Assembly (NCBI RefSeq): GCF_023150065.1
Contig: NZ_JAKLLN010000004.1
Coordinates: forward strand, 1 to 64,000
Origin: Zoogloea sp.
GTDB lineage: Bacteria; Pseudomonadota; Gammaproteobacteria; Burkholderiales; Rhodocyclaceae
Reading direction: 5' to 3'
DNA: 64,000 nucleotides
Each line of letters starts with the position of its first letter. Position 1 is the first letter of the stretch. The notes below the pieces were generated by a model. That model saw only the letters and a list, made by a program, of their open reading frames with translations, searched no databases and was not told where the DNA came from. Position numbers and translations under genes: made by a program. Below are positions 25,411 through 34,638 of the stretch, one piece after another.

Positions 25411-26833
25411 TCCGCTGCTCAAGTGGCTGCTGATCCCGATGGCGCTGCTGCTGGTGTTCGTCGGCGTCAAACTGTTCTCCGGCGCCCCCGGCGGCCAGCC
25501 CGCCCCCAAGGGCGCGGCCAGTACGCTCACGCCCGAGGAGATGAAAGCCCTGGGCATCGCAGGCGACACGCCGCGCGATACCGTCGCCACGCTGGTGGCC
25601 CAGGTGAAGCAGTTGCGCACCGAGCTGCAGAGCGCGCTCGGCGACAACAAGCAGCACAAGGCCGAGAACGAGCGCCTGCGTGCCCGGGAAAGCGCGATCG
25701 ACCAACGCATCCAGAGCGCGCTGGAAGGCGAACGCAGCCGCCTGGAGCAGGAGCGCAATCAGGTGGCCAGCGACAGGCAGCAGACCCAGGGGCTGCTGCA
25801 GGATCTGCAGCGGCAACTGGACGGCCTTTCCGGCAAGGGTGGCCGGTCCGATCTGCCCGTCGGGCTGGGGCTGGAAGAGGGTGACGGCCAGCGCTTCAAC
25901 CGCGGCGTCGGTGGCACGCAGTGGGTCGAGCCCGACGATGCCAAGGTCGACGCCAAGAACGCCAGCAAGGAGCCGAGCTTTCCCCTGAGCTTCGGGCCGG
26001 CCCAGAAAAGCCTGTCGGCCGCAGTGGAATCCGTCGCCGACGTCGGCAGCCGCGCGGTGGGCGCATCCACGAAGGCGGTCTACACCGTGCCGTCGAACTC
26101 GACGCTCATGGGGTCGATTGCCATGACGGCGCTGATCGGGCGCGTGCCGATCGACGGAACCGTCAACGACCCGTACCCGTTCAAGGTGTTGATCGGCCTG
26201 GACAACCTCACGGCCAACGGCATCGACATCCCCGACGTGGCCGGCGCCGTGGTCAGCGGCACGGCCTCGGGCGACTGGACGCTCTCGTGCGTGCGCGGGC
26301 AAATCCGCTCGGTCACGTTCGTGTTCCAGGACGGCACCATCCGCACGGTGCCGGAGGACAGCAGCAAGGGCGGCAGCAGCGGCGGCAACGCGGGTCACAA
26401 CGGCGCCAGCATCCAAGGCGGCCTGGGCTGGATCAGCGACCCCTACGGCATTCCCTGCGTCAGCGGCGAGCGGCGCAGCAACGCCCAGCAGTACCTGGGC
26501 AGCCAGGCGCTCATCACCGCGGCCGGCGCCGGCGCGGCCTCGCTCATCAAGTCCGACAACGGCAGCGTGGCCGTGGTCGCCAACAGCAACGGCTCGCTGG
26601 GCACCGTCGGCATCAGCGGCAACGAAGCGATGGGCCGCATCCTCGCGGGCGGCGTGCGCGACATGGCCGATTGGGTCAACAAGCTCTACGGCCAGGCCTT
26701 CGCGGCGGTCTACGTGCAGCCCGGCGCCAGGGTGGCCGTGCATCTGGAGCAGCCGCTCGACATCGACTACGACGCCAAGGGGCGTCGGGTCCACCACCGC
26801 ACCGGAGAAACCCATGCCTCGGATCTGGATTGA
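25400..26833 (+). CDS. PFL_4705 family ICE protein (TraB/VirB10-like)
   Basis: The 477-residue product has one N-terminal membrane helix (about 7-25), a long coiled coil (about 55-150, rich in Gln/Glu/Arg) and a C-terminal beta domain. SNSTLMGSIAMTALIGRVPIDGTV is the conserved VirB10/TraB-type strand region. It should span from the inner membrane to the outer-membrane channel and sense energy from the ATPases. A Gly/Ser/Asn-rich loop (about 315-345) inside the C-terminal domain is unusual but present in the family. It overlaps the lipoprotein gene downstream by 20 bases. Confidence 0.88.
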   Translation: MKSNPLLKWLLIPMALLLVFVGVKLFSGAPGGQPAPKGAASTLTPEEMKALGIAGDTPRDTVATLVAQVKQLRTELQSALGDNKQHKAENERLRARESAIDQRIQSALEGERSRLEQERNQVASDRQQTQGLLQDLQRQLDGLSGKGGRSDLPVGLGLEEGDGQRFNRGVGGTQWVEPDDAKVDAKNASKEPSFPLSFGPAQKSLSAAVESVADVGSRAVGASTKAVYTVPSNSTLMGSIAMTALIGRVPIDGTVNDPYPFKVLIGLDNLTANGIDIPDVAGAVVSGTASGDWTLSCVRGQIRSVTFVFQDGTIRTVPEDSSKGGSSGGNAGHNGASIQGGLGWISDPYGIPCVSGERRSNAQQYLGSQALITAAGAGAASLIKSDNGSVAVVANSNGSLGTVGISGNEAMGRILAGGVRDMADWVNKLYGQAFAAVYVQPGARVAVHLEQPLDIDYDAKGRRVHHRTGETHASDLD

Positions 26834-27248
26834 CGCGGCCGCCGTGCTGCTGGCGGCCACCCTGCTCGGCGGCTGCGCCACCAGCAAGGAGAAGCTGCTG
26901 CCGCACGGCGACAACACCATGCTCGACATCTGGCATCAGGAGACCGGCGGCAGCGCGGGCGGCGGCCAGGCCGCCCGGCAACTGCTCGATGCGCGCCAGG
27001 GCCTGCGCCGGCCGCTGGTCGAGGCCGATGTACAGGCGGCGCCCGGCGTGCAGGCGCGCTACACCCGAACCGCGCAGAACGAGATTTACCGCCAGTTCCA
27101 CCGCCTGCCGAACCCCGACCTGGTGATGTACGTGTTCCCGCACCTGGCGGGCACCGACCCGGTTCCGGTGCCCGGCTACAGCACGGTCTTCCCGCTCTAC
27201 CAGCGCGTGCAGTACGCGATGCCGGGCGAGCGCGTGGAGGACTATTGA
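26814..27248 (+). CDS. TIGR03751 family transfer lipoprotein (TraV/VirB7-like)
   Basis: The 144-residue product has a lipoprotein signal ending LLGGCATS, with acylated Cys near residue 21. The sequence EKLLPHGDNTMLDIWHQETGG and AQNEIYRQFHRLPNPDLVMYVFPHL are family marks of TIGR03751. By order it is the TraV/VirB7 lipoprotein that stabilises the outer-membrane core. It is placed between TraB-like and VirB4-like genes and overlaps both. Confidence 0.87.
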   Translation: MPRIWIDAAAVLLAATLLGGCATSKEKLLPHGDNTMLDIWHQETGGSAGGGQAARQLLDARQGLRRPLVEADVQAAPGVQARYTRTAQNEIYRQFHRLPNPDLVMYVFPHLAGTDPVPVPGYSTVFPLYQRVQYAMPGERVEDY

Positions 27249-30136
27249 TGGCCTGGTCGCTGCCGTGGTCACGCAAGCCCGACGCATCGCCTGTTGACGC
27301 CGCGGATACGACCGATGATGCCTGGGCACGGCACGTAACGGCCTTGGCGGCACAGGGTGTCGCCGAGCCGGGCAGCGCGCTCGGCCGGGGCCGGCGCAGA
27401 CCGGCCACCCAGGCCGACCACGATGCGCTCTATGGCGTCGCGCCGTCGTTCGCGGACTTGCTGCCCTGGGTCGAGTACCTGCCCGACACCAAGTGCATGT
27501 TGCTGGAAGACGGCCAGTCGGTGGCGGCCTTCTTCGAGCTGGCGCCGGTCGGCACCGAGGGCCGCGAGATGGCCTGGCTGTGGCAGGCGCGCGATGCGCT
27601 GGAGAACGCCCTGCAGGATTCCTTCGACGAGTTGGACGACAACCCCTGGGTGGTGCAGCTCTACGCCCAGGACGAGGCCGACTGGGACAACTATCGGCGC
27701 TCCCTGGCGAACTATCTGCAGCCGCGTGCACAGGGCAGCGCGTTCAGCGACTTCTACCTGCGCTTCTTCGCCCATCACCTGCGGGCCATCGCCAAGCCGG
27801 GTGGCCTGTTCGAGGACACCACGGTGACGCGCCTGCCGTGGCGCGGCCAAGTCCGGCGCGTGCGCATGGTGGTCTACCGCCGCACGTCCGCGGCCCAGAC
27901 CTCGCGGCGCGGCCAGTCGCCCGAGCAGGCGCTGACCACGATCTGCGACCGCCTCGCCGGCGGGCTGGCCAATGCCGGCGTGAAAGCCCGGCGTCTCGGC
28001 GCGGCGGACATCCATGCCTGGCTCCTGCGTTGGTTCAACCCGAATCCGACCTTGCTCGGCGCCACTGCCGAAGATCGGGAACGCTTCTATGCGCTGAGCC
28101 GCTACCCGGAAGAGCGGGAGGAGGGCGAGATCGAACTCGCCAGCGGCACCGATTTCGCGCAGCGCCTGTTCTTCGGCCAGCCCCGCTCGGACGTGCCCAA
28201 CGGCCTGTGGTTCTTCGACGGCATGCCGCATCGGGTGATCGTGATGGATCGCCTGCGCACGCCGCCCGTGACGGGCCATCTGACGGGCGAGACGCGCAAA
28301 GGCGGCGATGCCATGAACGCGCTGTTCGACCAGATGCCCGAGGACACGGTGATGTGCCTGACGCTGGTCGCCACACCCCAGGACGTGCTGGAGGCGCACC
28401 TCAACCACCTCGCCAGGAAGGCCGTCGGCGAGACCCTGGCCTCGGAGCAGACCCGGCAGGACGTGCAGCAGGCGCGCGGGCTGATCGGCAGCGCGCACAA
28501 GCTCTACCGTGGCGCGCTGGCGTTCTACCTGCGCGGCCGCGACCTGGCCCAGCTCGATGCGCGCGGCCTGCAGCTCGTCAACGTGATGCTCAACGCCGGC
28601 CTGCAACCGGTACGCGAAGAGGACGAGGTGGCGCCGCTGAACAGCTATCTACGCTGGCTGCCGTGCGTGTTCGATCCGGCGGCCGACAAGCGCCAGTGGT
28701 ACACCCAGCTCATGTTCGCGCAACATGCGGCGAACCTGGCGCCGGTCTGGGGCCGCAGTCAGGGCACGGGGCATCCGGGCATCACGTTCTTCAACCGCGG
28801 CGGCGGCCCGATCACCTTCGATCCGTTGAACCGCCTCGACCGGCAGATGAACGCGCATCTATTCCTGTTCGGCCCCACGGGTTCGGGCAAGAGCGCGACG
28901 CTCAACAACATCCTGAACCAGGTGACGGCGATCTACCGGCCGCGCCTGTTCATCGTCGAGGCGGGCAACAGCTTCGGCCTGTTCGGCGACTTCGCGGCAC
29001 GGCTGGGCCTCACCGTGCATCGGGTGAAGCTCGCGCCGGGCGCGGGCGTCAGTCTGGCTCCGTTCGCCGACGCCTGGCGCCTGGTCGATACGCCGAGCCA
29101 GGTACAGACGCTGGACGCCGATGCGCTCGACGAAGACCAGACCGATGCCGGCATGGCGGTGGAAGGCGACGAGCAGCGCGACGTGCTCGGCGAGCTGGAG
29201 ATCACTGCACGGCTGATGATTACCGGCGGCGAGGACAAGGAAGAAGCGCGCATGACGCGCGCCGACCGCAGCCTGATCCGCCAGTGCATTCTCGATGCGG
29301 CCCAGCATTGCGTGGCGGACAGACGCACGGTGCTCACGCGCGATGTGCGCGACGCGCTGCGCGAGCGCGCCCGCGACGCCACGCTGCCGGAGATGCGGCG
29401 CGCACGGCTGCTGGAGATGGCCGACGCCATGGATATGTTCTGCCAGGACGTGGACGGCGAGATGTTCGACCGGTCCGGCACGCCGTGGCCCGAGGCGGAC
29501 ATCACCATCGTGGACCTGGCCACCTTCGCGCGCGAGGGCTACAACGCCCAACTCTCGATTGCCTACATCTCGCTCATCAACACCGTCAACAACATCGCCG
29601 AGCGCGACCAGTTCCTGGGCCGTCCGATCATCAACGTGACGGACGAAGGCCACATCATCACCAAGAACCCGCTGCTCGCGCCCTACGTGGTCAAGATCAC
29701 CAAGATGTGGCGCAAGCTCGGCGCCTGGTTCTGGCTCGCCACGCAGAACCTCGACGACTTGCCGAAGGCGGCCGAGCCCATGCTCAACATGATCGAGTGG
29801 TGGATCTGCCTGTCGATGCCACCCGATGAAGTGGAGAAGATCGCGCGCTTCCGCGAACTCAACGCTTCGCAGAAGGCGCTGATGCTCTCGGCGCGCAAGG
29901 AGGCCGGCAAGTTCAGCGAGGGCGTCATCCTGTCCAAGTCGATGGAAGTGCTGTTCCGCGCTGTGCCGCCCAGCCTCTACCTGGCGATGGCGATGACCGA
30001 GCCCGAGGAGAAGGCCGAACGCTTCCAGTTGATGCAGCAGCACGGCATCAGCGAATTGGATGCCGCCTTCCGCGTGGCCGAGAAGATCGACCGTGCGCGG
30101 GGCATCGAACCCCTGGCGCTGGGCACGTTGGCCTGA
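27248..30136 (+). CDS. Conjugative transfer ATPase, PFL_4706 family (VirB4/TraC)
   Basis: This 962-residue cytoplasmic ATPase is the largest gene of the transfer region. The N-terminal half (about 1-500) is the VirB4-type domain that contacts membrane components. Walker A is FGPTGSGKSATLNNIL (about 540-555), Walker B is around ITIVDLATF and INVTDEGHIIT (about 755-800), and FWLATQNLDDLP is the conserved RAAT/Q region. It powers pilus assembly and substrate transfer. I use the ATG that overlaps the previous TGA; a TTG one codon earlier is possible. No frameshift is seen. Confidence 0.93.
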   Translation: MAWSLPWSRKPDASPVDAADTTDDAWARHVTALAAQGVAEPGSALGRGRRRPATQADHDALYGVAPSFADLLPWVEYLPDTKCMLLEDGQSVAAFFELAPVGTEGREMAWLWQARDALENALQDSFDELDDNPWVVQLYAQDEADWDNYRRSLANYLQPRAQGSAFSDFYLRFFAHHLRAIAKPGGLFEDTTVTRLPWRGQVRRVRMVVYRRTSAAQTSRRGQSPEQALTTICDRLAGGLANAGVKARRLGAADIHAWLLRWFNPNPTLLGATAEDRERFYALSRYPEEREEGEIELASGTDFAQRLFFGQPRSDVPNGLWFFDGMPHRVIVMDRLRTPPVTGHLTGETRKGGDAMNALFDQMPEDTVMCLTLVATPQDVLEAHLNHLARKAVGETLASEQTRQDVQQARGLIGSAHKLYRGALAFYLRGRDLAQLDARGLQLVNVMLNAGLQPVREEDEVAPLNSYLRWLPCVFDPAADKRQWYTQLMFAQHAANLAPVWGRSQGTGHPGITFFNRGGGPITFDPLNRLDRQMNAHLFLFGPTGSGKSATLNNILNQVTAIYRPRLFIVEAGNSFGLFGDFAARLGLTVHRVKLAPGAGVSLAPFADAWRLVDTPSQVQTLDADALDEDQTDAGMAVEGDEQRDVLGELEITARLMITGGEDKEEARMTRADRSLIRQCILDAAQHCVADRRTVLTRDVRDALRERARDATLPEMRRARLLEMADAMDMFCQDVDGEMFDRSGTPWPEADITIVDLATFAREGYNAQLSIAYISLINTVNNIAERDQFLGRPIINVTDEGHIITKNPLLAPYVVKITKMWRKLGAWFWLATQNLDDLPKAAEPMLNMIEWWICLSMPPDEVEKIARFRELNASQKALMLSARKEAGKFSEGVILSKSMEVLFRAVPPSLYLAMAMTEPEEKAERFQLMQQHGISELDAAFRVAEKIDRARGIEPLALGTLA

Positions 30137-30149
30137 CGGGAGCGACACG

Positions 30150-30893
30150 ATGCGCATGCCTTCATTCGCCCGCCGTCATCCCTGGATCGGTCTGCTGATC
30201 GTGGTGACGATTGGGGTTGCCTCGTGGATGCTGCTGCTCGCGCCGCATCCGGCGACCGAGCCCGTGTCCCTGGCCGCCGTCGGGTCCGAAGCGTCGAAAC
30301 CGGCCGGCCCGCCCTGGCTGTATGGCCGTGCCGATGCGCGCTTCACGGTGGTCGGGTACGCCGACCTGGAGTGCCCGTACTGCCGGGCCTACTTCCCCGC
30401 GCTCAAGCGCTGGATCGACGCCCATCCCGAGGTGAACTGGCAGTGGCACCACCTGCCGCTGTCCATGCACGAGCCAGCCGCGACTGCCGAGGCACGCCTG
30501 GCCGAGTGCGCGGGCGAGACGGGCGGACATGCCACGTTCTGGCAGGCCGTGGCGTGGCTCTACTCGAACACCCGTGGCGACGGCCAGGGCCTGCCGGAGG
30601 GCCTGCGCTATCCCGACCTCACGCCAGCCATGCAGGGTTGTCTCGACAGCGAGCGCCCCGATGCGGTCATCCGTGCCCAGGCGGTGGAAGCCGCACAGCA
30701 GGGCATCGCGGCCACGCCGGCCCTGCAACTGCGCGACCGCGAGTCCGGCAAGACCCTCCTGCTGCACGGTCCCGTCGAAGGCGATGCCTTGCTGTCGGCC
30801 ATCGACCTGCTCGCCGCCGGCAACACGACCGTGGCCGAACCCGCCCATTCCCCAGACATGCCCGCCGGCGTCGCCGGTGACATGCCCAGGTAG
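30150..30893 (+). CDS. DsbA-family thiol:disulfide protein of the transfer region
   Basis: The 247-residue product has an N-terminal membrane anchor or signal (about 10-30, IGLLIVVTIGVASWMLLLA). The thioredoxin fold follows, with LECPYCRAYFPALK (C75 and C78) as the active site, and ATPALQLRD supplying the cis-Pro loop near residue 190. The CPYC motif is that of DsbA/DsbG-like oxidants or isomerases. It probably forms disulfides in exported transfer proteins, several of which are Cys-rich. It follows the VirB4-type ATPase after 13 bases. Its last codons are part of the dispersed repeat shared with 8364. Confidence 0.85.
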   Translation: MRMPSFARRHPWIGLLIVVTIGVASWMLLLAPHPATEPVSLAAVGSEASKPAGPPWLYGRADARFTVVGYADLECPYCRAYFPALKRWIDAHPEVNWQWHHLPLSMHEPAATAEARLAECAGETGGHATFWQAVAWLYSNTRGDGQGLPEGLRYPDLTPAMQGCLDSERPDAVIRAQAVEAAQQGIAATPALQLRDRESGKTLLLHGPVEGDALLSAIDLLAAGNTTVAEPAHSPDMPAGVAGDMPR

Positions 30894-30912
30894 CCATCGA
30901 TCTTCAAGGCTG
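30882..30912 (+). repeat. Dispersed repeat, copy B
   Basis: CATGCCCAGGTAGCCA followed by CTTCAAGGCT, as at 8364-8393 with one extra base. Here the first half codes the end of the DsbA-like protein (MPR-stop) and the second half lies in the RadC leader. Confidence 0.6.
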
Positions 30913-31026
30913 CGGCGCGGCTCGTCCGCGTTGATCGAAACCCGTTCGCATCGCATCCCTTGACGCGAACAGCCACCGCATCCGCGGTGGTGGATGCCCG
31001 CTCGTCACCTGTTCCATCCCCATCGT

Positions 31027-31052
31027 CCCCAGGAGGGTTTGCCCTCCAGGGG
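31027..31052 (+). promoter_or_regulatory. Hairpin in the RadC leader
   Basis: CCCC-A-GGAGGG pairs with CCCTCC-A-GGGG over a four-base loop, one A-A mismatch in the stem. It lies 36 bases before the radC ATG, with GCATCC/GGATGC as another dyad upstream (near 30980-31000). No U-tract follows, so it is a leader structure like those before the 8.5-13.1 kb genes. Confidence 0.5.
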
Positions 31053-31088
31053 CAGGCGCCCTCCTATCTCATCCATTGGAGGTTCGCC

Positions 31089-31583
31089 ATGTCTCTCGTC
31101 ATCGCCGACTCCCGCCCGGAGTCGCTCACCCTGATCGCCGCCCAGCACGAAGACTGGATCATCCGGCAGGCCATCACCCTGCTGGAGAACCGCGTGTTCA
31201 AGGCCGGTCCGGCGCTGGGCAGTCCCGCCGCCGTGCGCGACTACCTGCGCCTGAAACTGGTCGCGGAGCCGAACGAAATCTTCGCCGTCGTGTTTCTCGA
31301 CAACCAGCACCAGGTGCTCGCCTTCGAGCCGCTGTTCAAGGGCACGGTCGACCAGACTTCGGTGTATCCGAGGGTGGTGGTCCAGCGTGCGCTGGCGCTC
31401 AACGCTTCGGCGCTGATCCTGGCGCATCAGCACCCCTCGGGGAACACCGAGCCCTCGGCCGCTGATCGTGCGATCACCGAGCGGCTGAAGAGTGCCCTGG
31501 CCACCGTCGATGTCCGGGTGCTGGATCACTTCATCGTCGGCAAGGGCAGCCCGTACTCGTTCGCCGAAGCCGGCTTGCTGTAG
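31089..31583 (+). CDS. radC: RadC family (JAB/JAMM) protein
   Basis: The 164-residue product is the short RadC form usual on mobile elements. It lacks the N-terminal helix-hairpin-helix part of chromosomal RadC and consists of the JAB domain alone. The metal-site motif is seen as [20 protein letters not shown] (about 110-129: His-x-His, Ser, Asp). Despite the name, DNA repair activity has not been supported for the family. Such genes commonly accompany anti-restriction or transfer loci. It is followed by an intrinsic terminator, so it forms its own unit between two transfer blocks. Confidence 0.92.
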   Translation: MSLVIADSRPESLTLIAAQHEDWIIRQAITLLENRVFKAGPALGSPAAVRDYLRLKLVAEPNEIFAVVFLDNQHQVLAFEPLFKGTVDQTSVYPRVVVQRALALNASALILAHQHPSGNTEPSAADRAITERLKSALATVDVRVLDHFIVGKGSPYSFAEAGLL

Positions 31584-31616
31584 CAGCACCAGCGGACGCG
31601 CATTCATGTCATCACC

Positions 31617-31645
31617 ACGGGAGCCATTGGCTCCCGTTTCCTTTC
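31617..31645 (+). terminator. Intrinsic terminator after radC
   Basis: ACGGGAGCC (31617-31625) and GGCTCCCGT (31629-31637) form a 9-bp stem with a three-base loop, followed by TTCCTTTC. The T-run is interrupted, so efficiency may be moderate. Confidence 0.65.
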
Positions 31646-31751
31646 GCCGACCCGCCGAGAAATCGGGACTGACCGGTTTCGGTTTCTTTGTCGTCCCCTG
31701 ATCTGCGTTGCGCTCGACTACGAGTCTGCATCGACTCCGCGGAGGCGCGAC

Positions 31752-32201
31752 ATGCCGGCTCATTCCCTCAACCTTCCTGCCGCTTCGCGGCGCCCCCTGG
31801 CCACGAGGCTGGCCGCTGGACTGTGCGCCGCGCTGCTCGGTCCCATCGCGGCGGCCGCCGATGTGCTCATCGTCATCGACAGCCGTCATCCGGTGCAGGC
31901 CCCGGCCGGCGTGCGGATCATCGAGCTGGACCAGGCCACGCGCATCGAGGTCGAACTCGCCGCGCACCTGCCGGCCGACCCCCAACAGGCCGCAGCCGTG
32001 GTGCGGCAGCGGTTGCATGACGGTGGCGAGGCCCTTCAACGCCGCATCGGCCACGCCTACCAAGGTGTCGTGGATGCCTGGGGACTGGGCATCGCCAAGA
32101 TTCCCGCCGTGGTGGTCGATCGACGCTACGTGGTCTACGGCGAGCCCGACGTGCCCCGCGCCGTCGCGCGCATCAACGCCTACCGGAGCACGCAGCCATG
32201 A
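31752..32201 (+). CDS. TIGR03757 family ICE protein (TrbC/TraW-like)
   Basis: The 149-residue exported protein has a signal peptide (about 10-36, ATRLAAGLCAALLGPIAAAA). A thioredoxin-like domain follows, VLIVIDSRHPVQAPAGVRIIELD, ending in IAKIPAVVVDRRYVVYGEPDV as in TIGR03757. It lacks a CxxC motif. It is grouped with TraW/TrbC N-terminal domains that help assemble the pilus in MPF-F/G systems. ATGA overlap couples it to the TraU-like gene. Confidence 0.85.
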   Translation: MPAHSLNLPAASRRPLATRLAAGLCAALLGPIAAAADVLIVIDSRHPVQAPAGVRIIELDQATRIEVELAAHLPADPQQAAAVVRQRLHDGGEALQRRIGHAYQGVVDAWGLGIAKIPAVVVDRRYVVYGEPDVPRAVARINAYRSTQP

Positions 32202-33142
32202 GCCTCCTGCTGGCGTCCCGGCGTCTGCGCGCCACCGCCGCCTCGCTGCTGCTGGGCGCGGCCACATCGACGTTCGCCCTGGACACCGCCACCATCGTCT
32301 CGTCTGCGCTGTCCCCCGACTGCCTGGAGTACCGCGTCGCAGGTATTTGCTACTGGCTGTACTGCACGCCCTTCGGCTGCTCGGTGCGCACCTCCATCAA
32401 GGTGCGCCACTACGTCCCCGATGCGGTGGTGTCGAGCTACTCGAACACCGGCGAAAACCCGTGGCTGGAAGTCAGGGCGATGAGCATGCCCAACCCGACC
32501 GCGAAGGCTGGCGGTGACGGCACGACCAATAACGACAACGAGAACAACCTCGCCAAGTTCAAGAACGCCGATGTCATCGGCCATCCGGCCGGGATGGTGT
32601 TCAGCCAGTTCGCCAGCGCCTCCGGCTACACCTGCGAAGGCGCTGGCACGGCCTTCATGCCGTACCTGCTGAGCACGCTCGACACGATCGCCTGGCGCTA
32701 CAACATCCCGGAAGCGTTCTACCCCGAAGCGCTCATCCCCGGCCGGCGCGAAATCGGTACGCGCACCGGCCTGAACCTCTGGGGCAACGTGTATCCCCGT
32801 GGTGGCTTCCTGCACCAGACCGACGACCACAAGAGCGGCGCCGTGGTCGCGCAGCGCGCGGGCGACATCGTGACGCGCCGCAACCAGATTCACGTGTACC
32901 AGCCTCTGCTGGCCAACGCCCGCGACGGCTACTGGCCGGCCGGCGCGCTGATGGAGACCGACGCATCGACGGGCAAGTGGCAGGAGCTGGCGCCCACGCT
33001 CTCGAACAGTTGCGTGGTCTTCCCGCACAGCCGCACCCGCGTGCAGGCCCAGCAAGGCGACTACGCCTGGGCCTTGTGGCGGCCTTACTCCTGCTGCCGG
33101 CGCCGTGGCCAGGTCTTCCTCGGCAGCGTCGATTCCATGTGA
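32198..33142 (+). CDS. TIGR03756 family ICE protein (TraU-like)
   Basis: This 314-residue periplasmic protein has a signal peptide (about 10-28, ATAASLLLGAATSTFA) and a Cys-rich N-terminal domain (SPDCLEYRVAGICYWLYCTPFGCSV) typical of TIGR03756/TraU. TraU-type proteins act in DNA transfer and mating-pair stabilisation rather than pilus formation. Its cysteines are likely clients for the DsbA-like protein upstream. A second Cys pair occurs near residue 305 (YSCCRRRG). Confidence 0.86.
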   Translation: MSLLLASRRLRATAASLLLGAATSTFALDTATIVSSALSPDCLEYRVAGICYWLYCTPFGCSVRTSIKVRHYVPDAVVSSYSNTGENPWLEVRAMSMPNPTAKAGGDGTTNNDNENNLAKFKNADVIGHPAGMVFSQFASASGYTCEGAGTAFMPYLLSTLDTIAWRYNIPEAFYPEALIPGRREIGTRTGLNLWGNVYPRGGFLHQTDDHKSGAVVAQRAGDIVTRRNQIHVYQPLLANARDGYWPAGALMETDASTGKWQELAPTLSNSCVVFPHSRTRVQAQQGDYAWALWRPYSCCRRRGQVFLGSVDSM

Positions 33143-33152
33143 GGAACCCACG

Positions 33153-34559
33153 ATGAACGCCTCCCTCCCTGACTTCCTGCACCGCGCGAAATCGCCCTTG
33201 CGGGCCACGCTGCTCGTGGCGGCCATCACGCTGGTCGTCGGCGTCGCCTGGGCGCAGACGCGCATCGATCCCAATGGCGTGAACGTCAGCGGCAGCGTGA
33301 TCGGCGACGACGTGCTCTACAGCATCGGCGGCGGCCGGGCCGTGTCGATGGGTGGTGCCGGCAACATGCAGAGCATCGGCGTGGGGATCGGCTGGAACAG
33401 CAACCTGATCTGCGGCGACATGAGCATCACCACGACGCTGCAGAACCAGCTCAACGGCATCACCAACGGCTTCCAGACGATCATGAGCAACGTGATCCAG
33501 AACGCCACCAGCGCCGTGGCCTCGCTGCCGGCCCTGATCATCCAGCGCGCCGACCCGGGGCTCTACAACCTGCTGACCAACGGCATCCTCCAGGCACGCA
33601 TGGACTTCGACCGCTCGAAGATGACCTGCCGGGCCATCGCCAATCGGATGGCGGACATGGCCGGCGGCCAAGCCGGCTGGGACCAACTCGCCGAGGGGAT
33701 GGCGCTGCGGGATGCGGTCAGCAGCACCGATGCCGTCTCCGCCATCGAGCAAGCCGAGTCCAACAAAGGGAACAACGGCGTGCCCTGGGTCGGCGGCGGC
33801 AACGCGGGCGGCTCCGGCCAGAGTTCGATCAAGGTGGTCGGTGATGTGACGCGAGCGGGCTACAACCTGCTCAACGGGCGCAACGCCACCGATACCTCGT
33901 CGATCGCGCGCAGCGCCTGCGGCAACCGCCTGACCTGCCAAACCTGGTCCTCGCCCCAGGCGGCCGCCGACTGGGCGACCCGCGTGTTGGGCGAACGCGA
34001 GCAACGCACCTGCGAAAACTGCACGAAGACCCAGACCACGCCTGGCGTCGGGCTCACGCCAATGATCCAGGAAGAGTACGAGACCAAGCTGCAGGTGTTG
34101 CAGGAACTGGTGACGGGCGCCCGGCTGACGACGCTGGCCAATCTCGACGCGGCCGGCAGCAGTTCGCTGCCGATCACCCGCGGCGTGATCGAGGCCCTGC
34201 GTGACGAGCCCGACCAGGACGTGCTGGGCCGGCGCCTCGCGTCCGAGGCGGCGCTGTCCAGCGTGCTGGAGAAGGCCCTGCTGCTGCAACGCACGTTGCT
34301 GACCGGCAAGAAGGAGCCGAACGTCGCCGCCAACGAGCTGGCCGTGCAGGCGGTCGACCAGGAGAACAGCGCACTGGAGCAGGAGATCAACAACCTCAAG
34401 ACTGAGCTGGAGCTGCGGCGCACGCTGGCCGGCAACTCGGCGATGGCGATCATCCAGCGCCACAGCACCCGCGCTGCCGGCTCGCGCGGCGTCTTCGAGG
34501 GCGACACCACACGTGACCGTCTGCGGGAAGTCCAGAAGCCGCGGAGCGGTACGCCATGA
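33153..34559 (+). CDS. TIGR03755 family ICE protein (TraH-like)
   Basis: The 468-residue product has a signal peptide (about 15-34, LRATLLVAAITLVVGVAWAQ). A Gly-rich segment follows (VLYSIGGGRAVSMGGAGNMQSIGVGIGW), then Asn/Gln-rich helices and a C-terminal coiled coil (about 385-440). It matches TIGR03755, which corresponds by position to TraH/TrbB-type periplasmic pilus-assembly proteins. Internal cysteines (about 91, 157, 255, 262, 287, 290, including CENC) suggest disulfides. Confidence 0.85.
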   Translation: MNASLPDFLHRAKSPLRATLLVAAITLVVGVAWAQTRIDPNGVNVSGSVIGDDVLYSIGGGRAVSMGGAGNMQSIGVGIGWNSNLICGDMSITTTLQNQLNGITNGFQTIMSNVIQNATSAVASLPALIIQRADPGLYNLLTNGILQARMDFDRSKMTCRAIANRMADMAGGQAGWDQLAEGMALRDAVSSTDAVSAIEQAESNKGNNGVPWVGGGNAGGSGQSSIKVVGDVTRAGYNLLNGRNATDTSSIARSACGNRLTCQTWSSPQAAADWATRVLGEREQRTCENCTKTQTTPGVGLTPMIQEEYETKLQVLQELVTGARLTTLANLDAAGSSSLPITRGVIEALRDEPDQDVLGRRLASEAALSSVLEKALLLQRTLLTGKKEPNVAANELAVQAVDQENSALEQEINNLKTELELRRTLAGNSAMAIIQRHSTRAAGSRGVFEGDTTRDRLREVQKPRSGTP

Positions 34560-34625
34560 GCGCGCCCGCACGGCCGCCCGAAGGGCGCGCGAACCTCCCC
34601 AGGGGAGGATGTCGCGCTAGCGACA
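34560..34625 (+). promoter_or_regulatory. Three tandem hairpins in an 80-base gap
   Basis: GCGCGCCC (34560-34567) pairs with GGGCGCGC (34583-34590), CCTCCCC (34594-34600) with GGGGAGG (34602-34608), and TGTCGC (34610-34615) with GCGACA (34620-34625). All three stems are perfect. The last one ends just before the ribosome-binding site AGGAGG of the next gene. No U-tract follows. Confidence 0.6.
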
Positions 34626-34638
34626 GGAGGGTAGTCCA

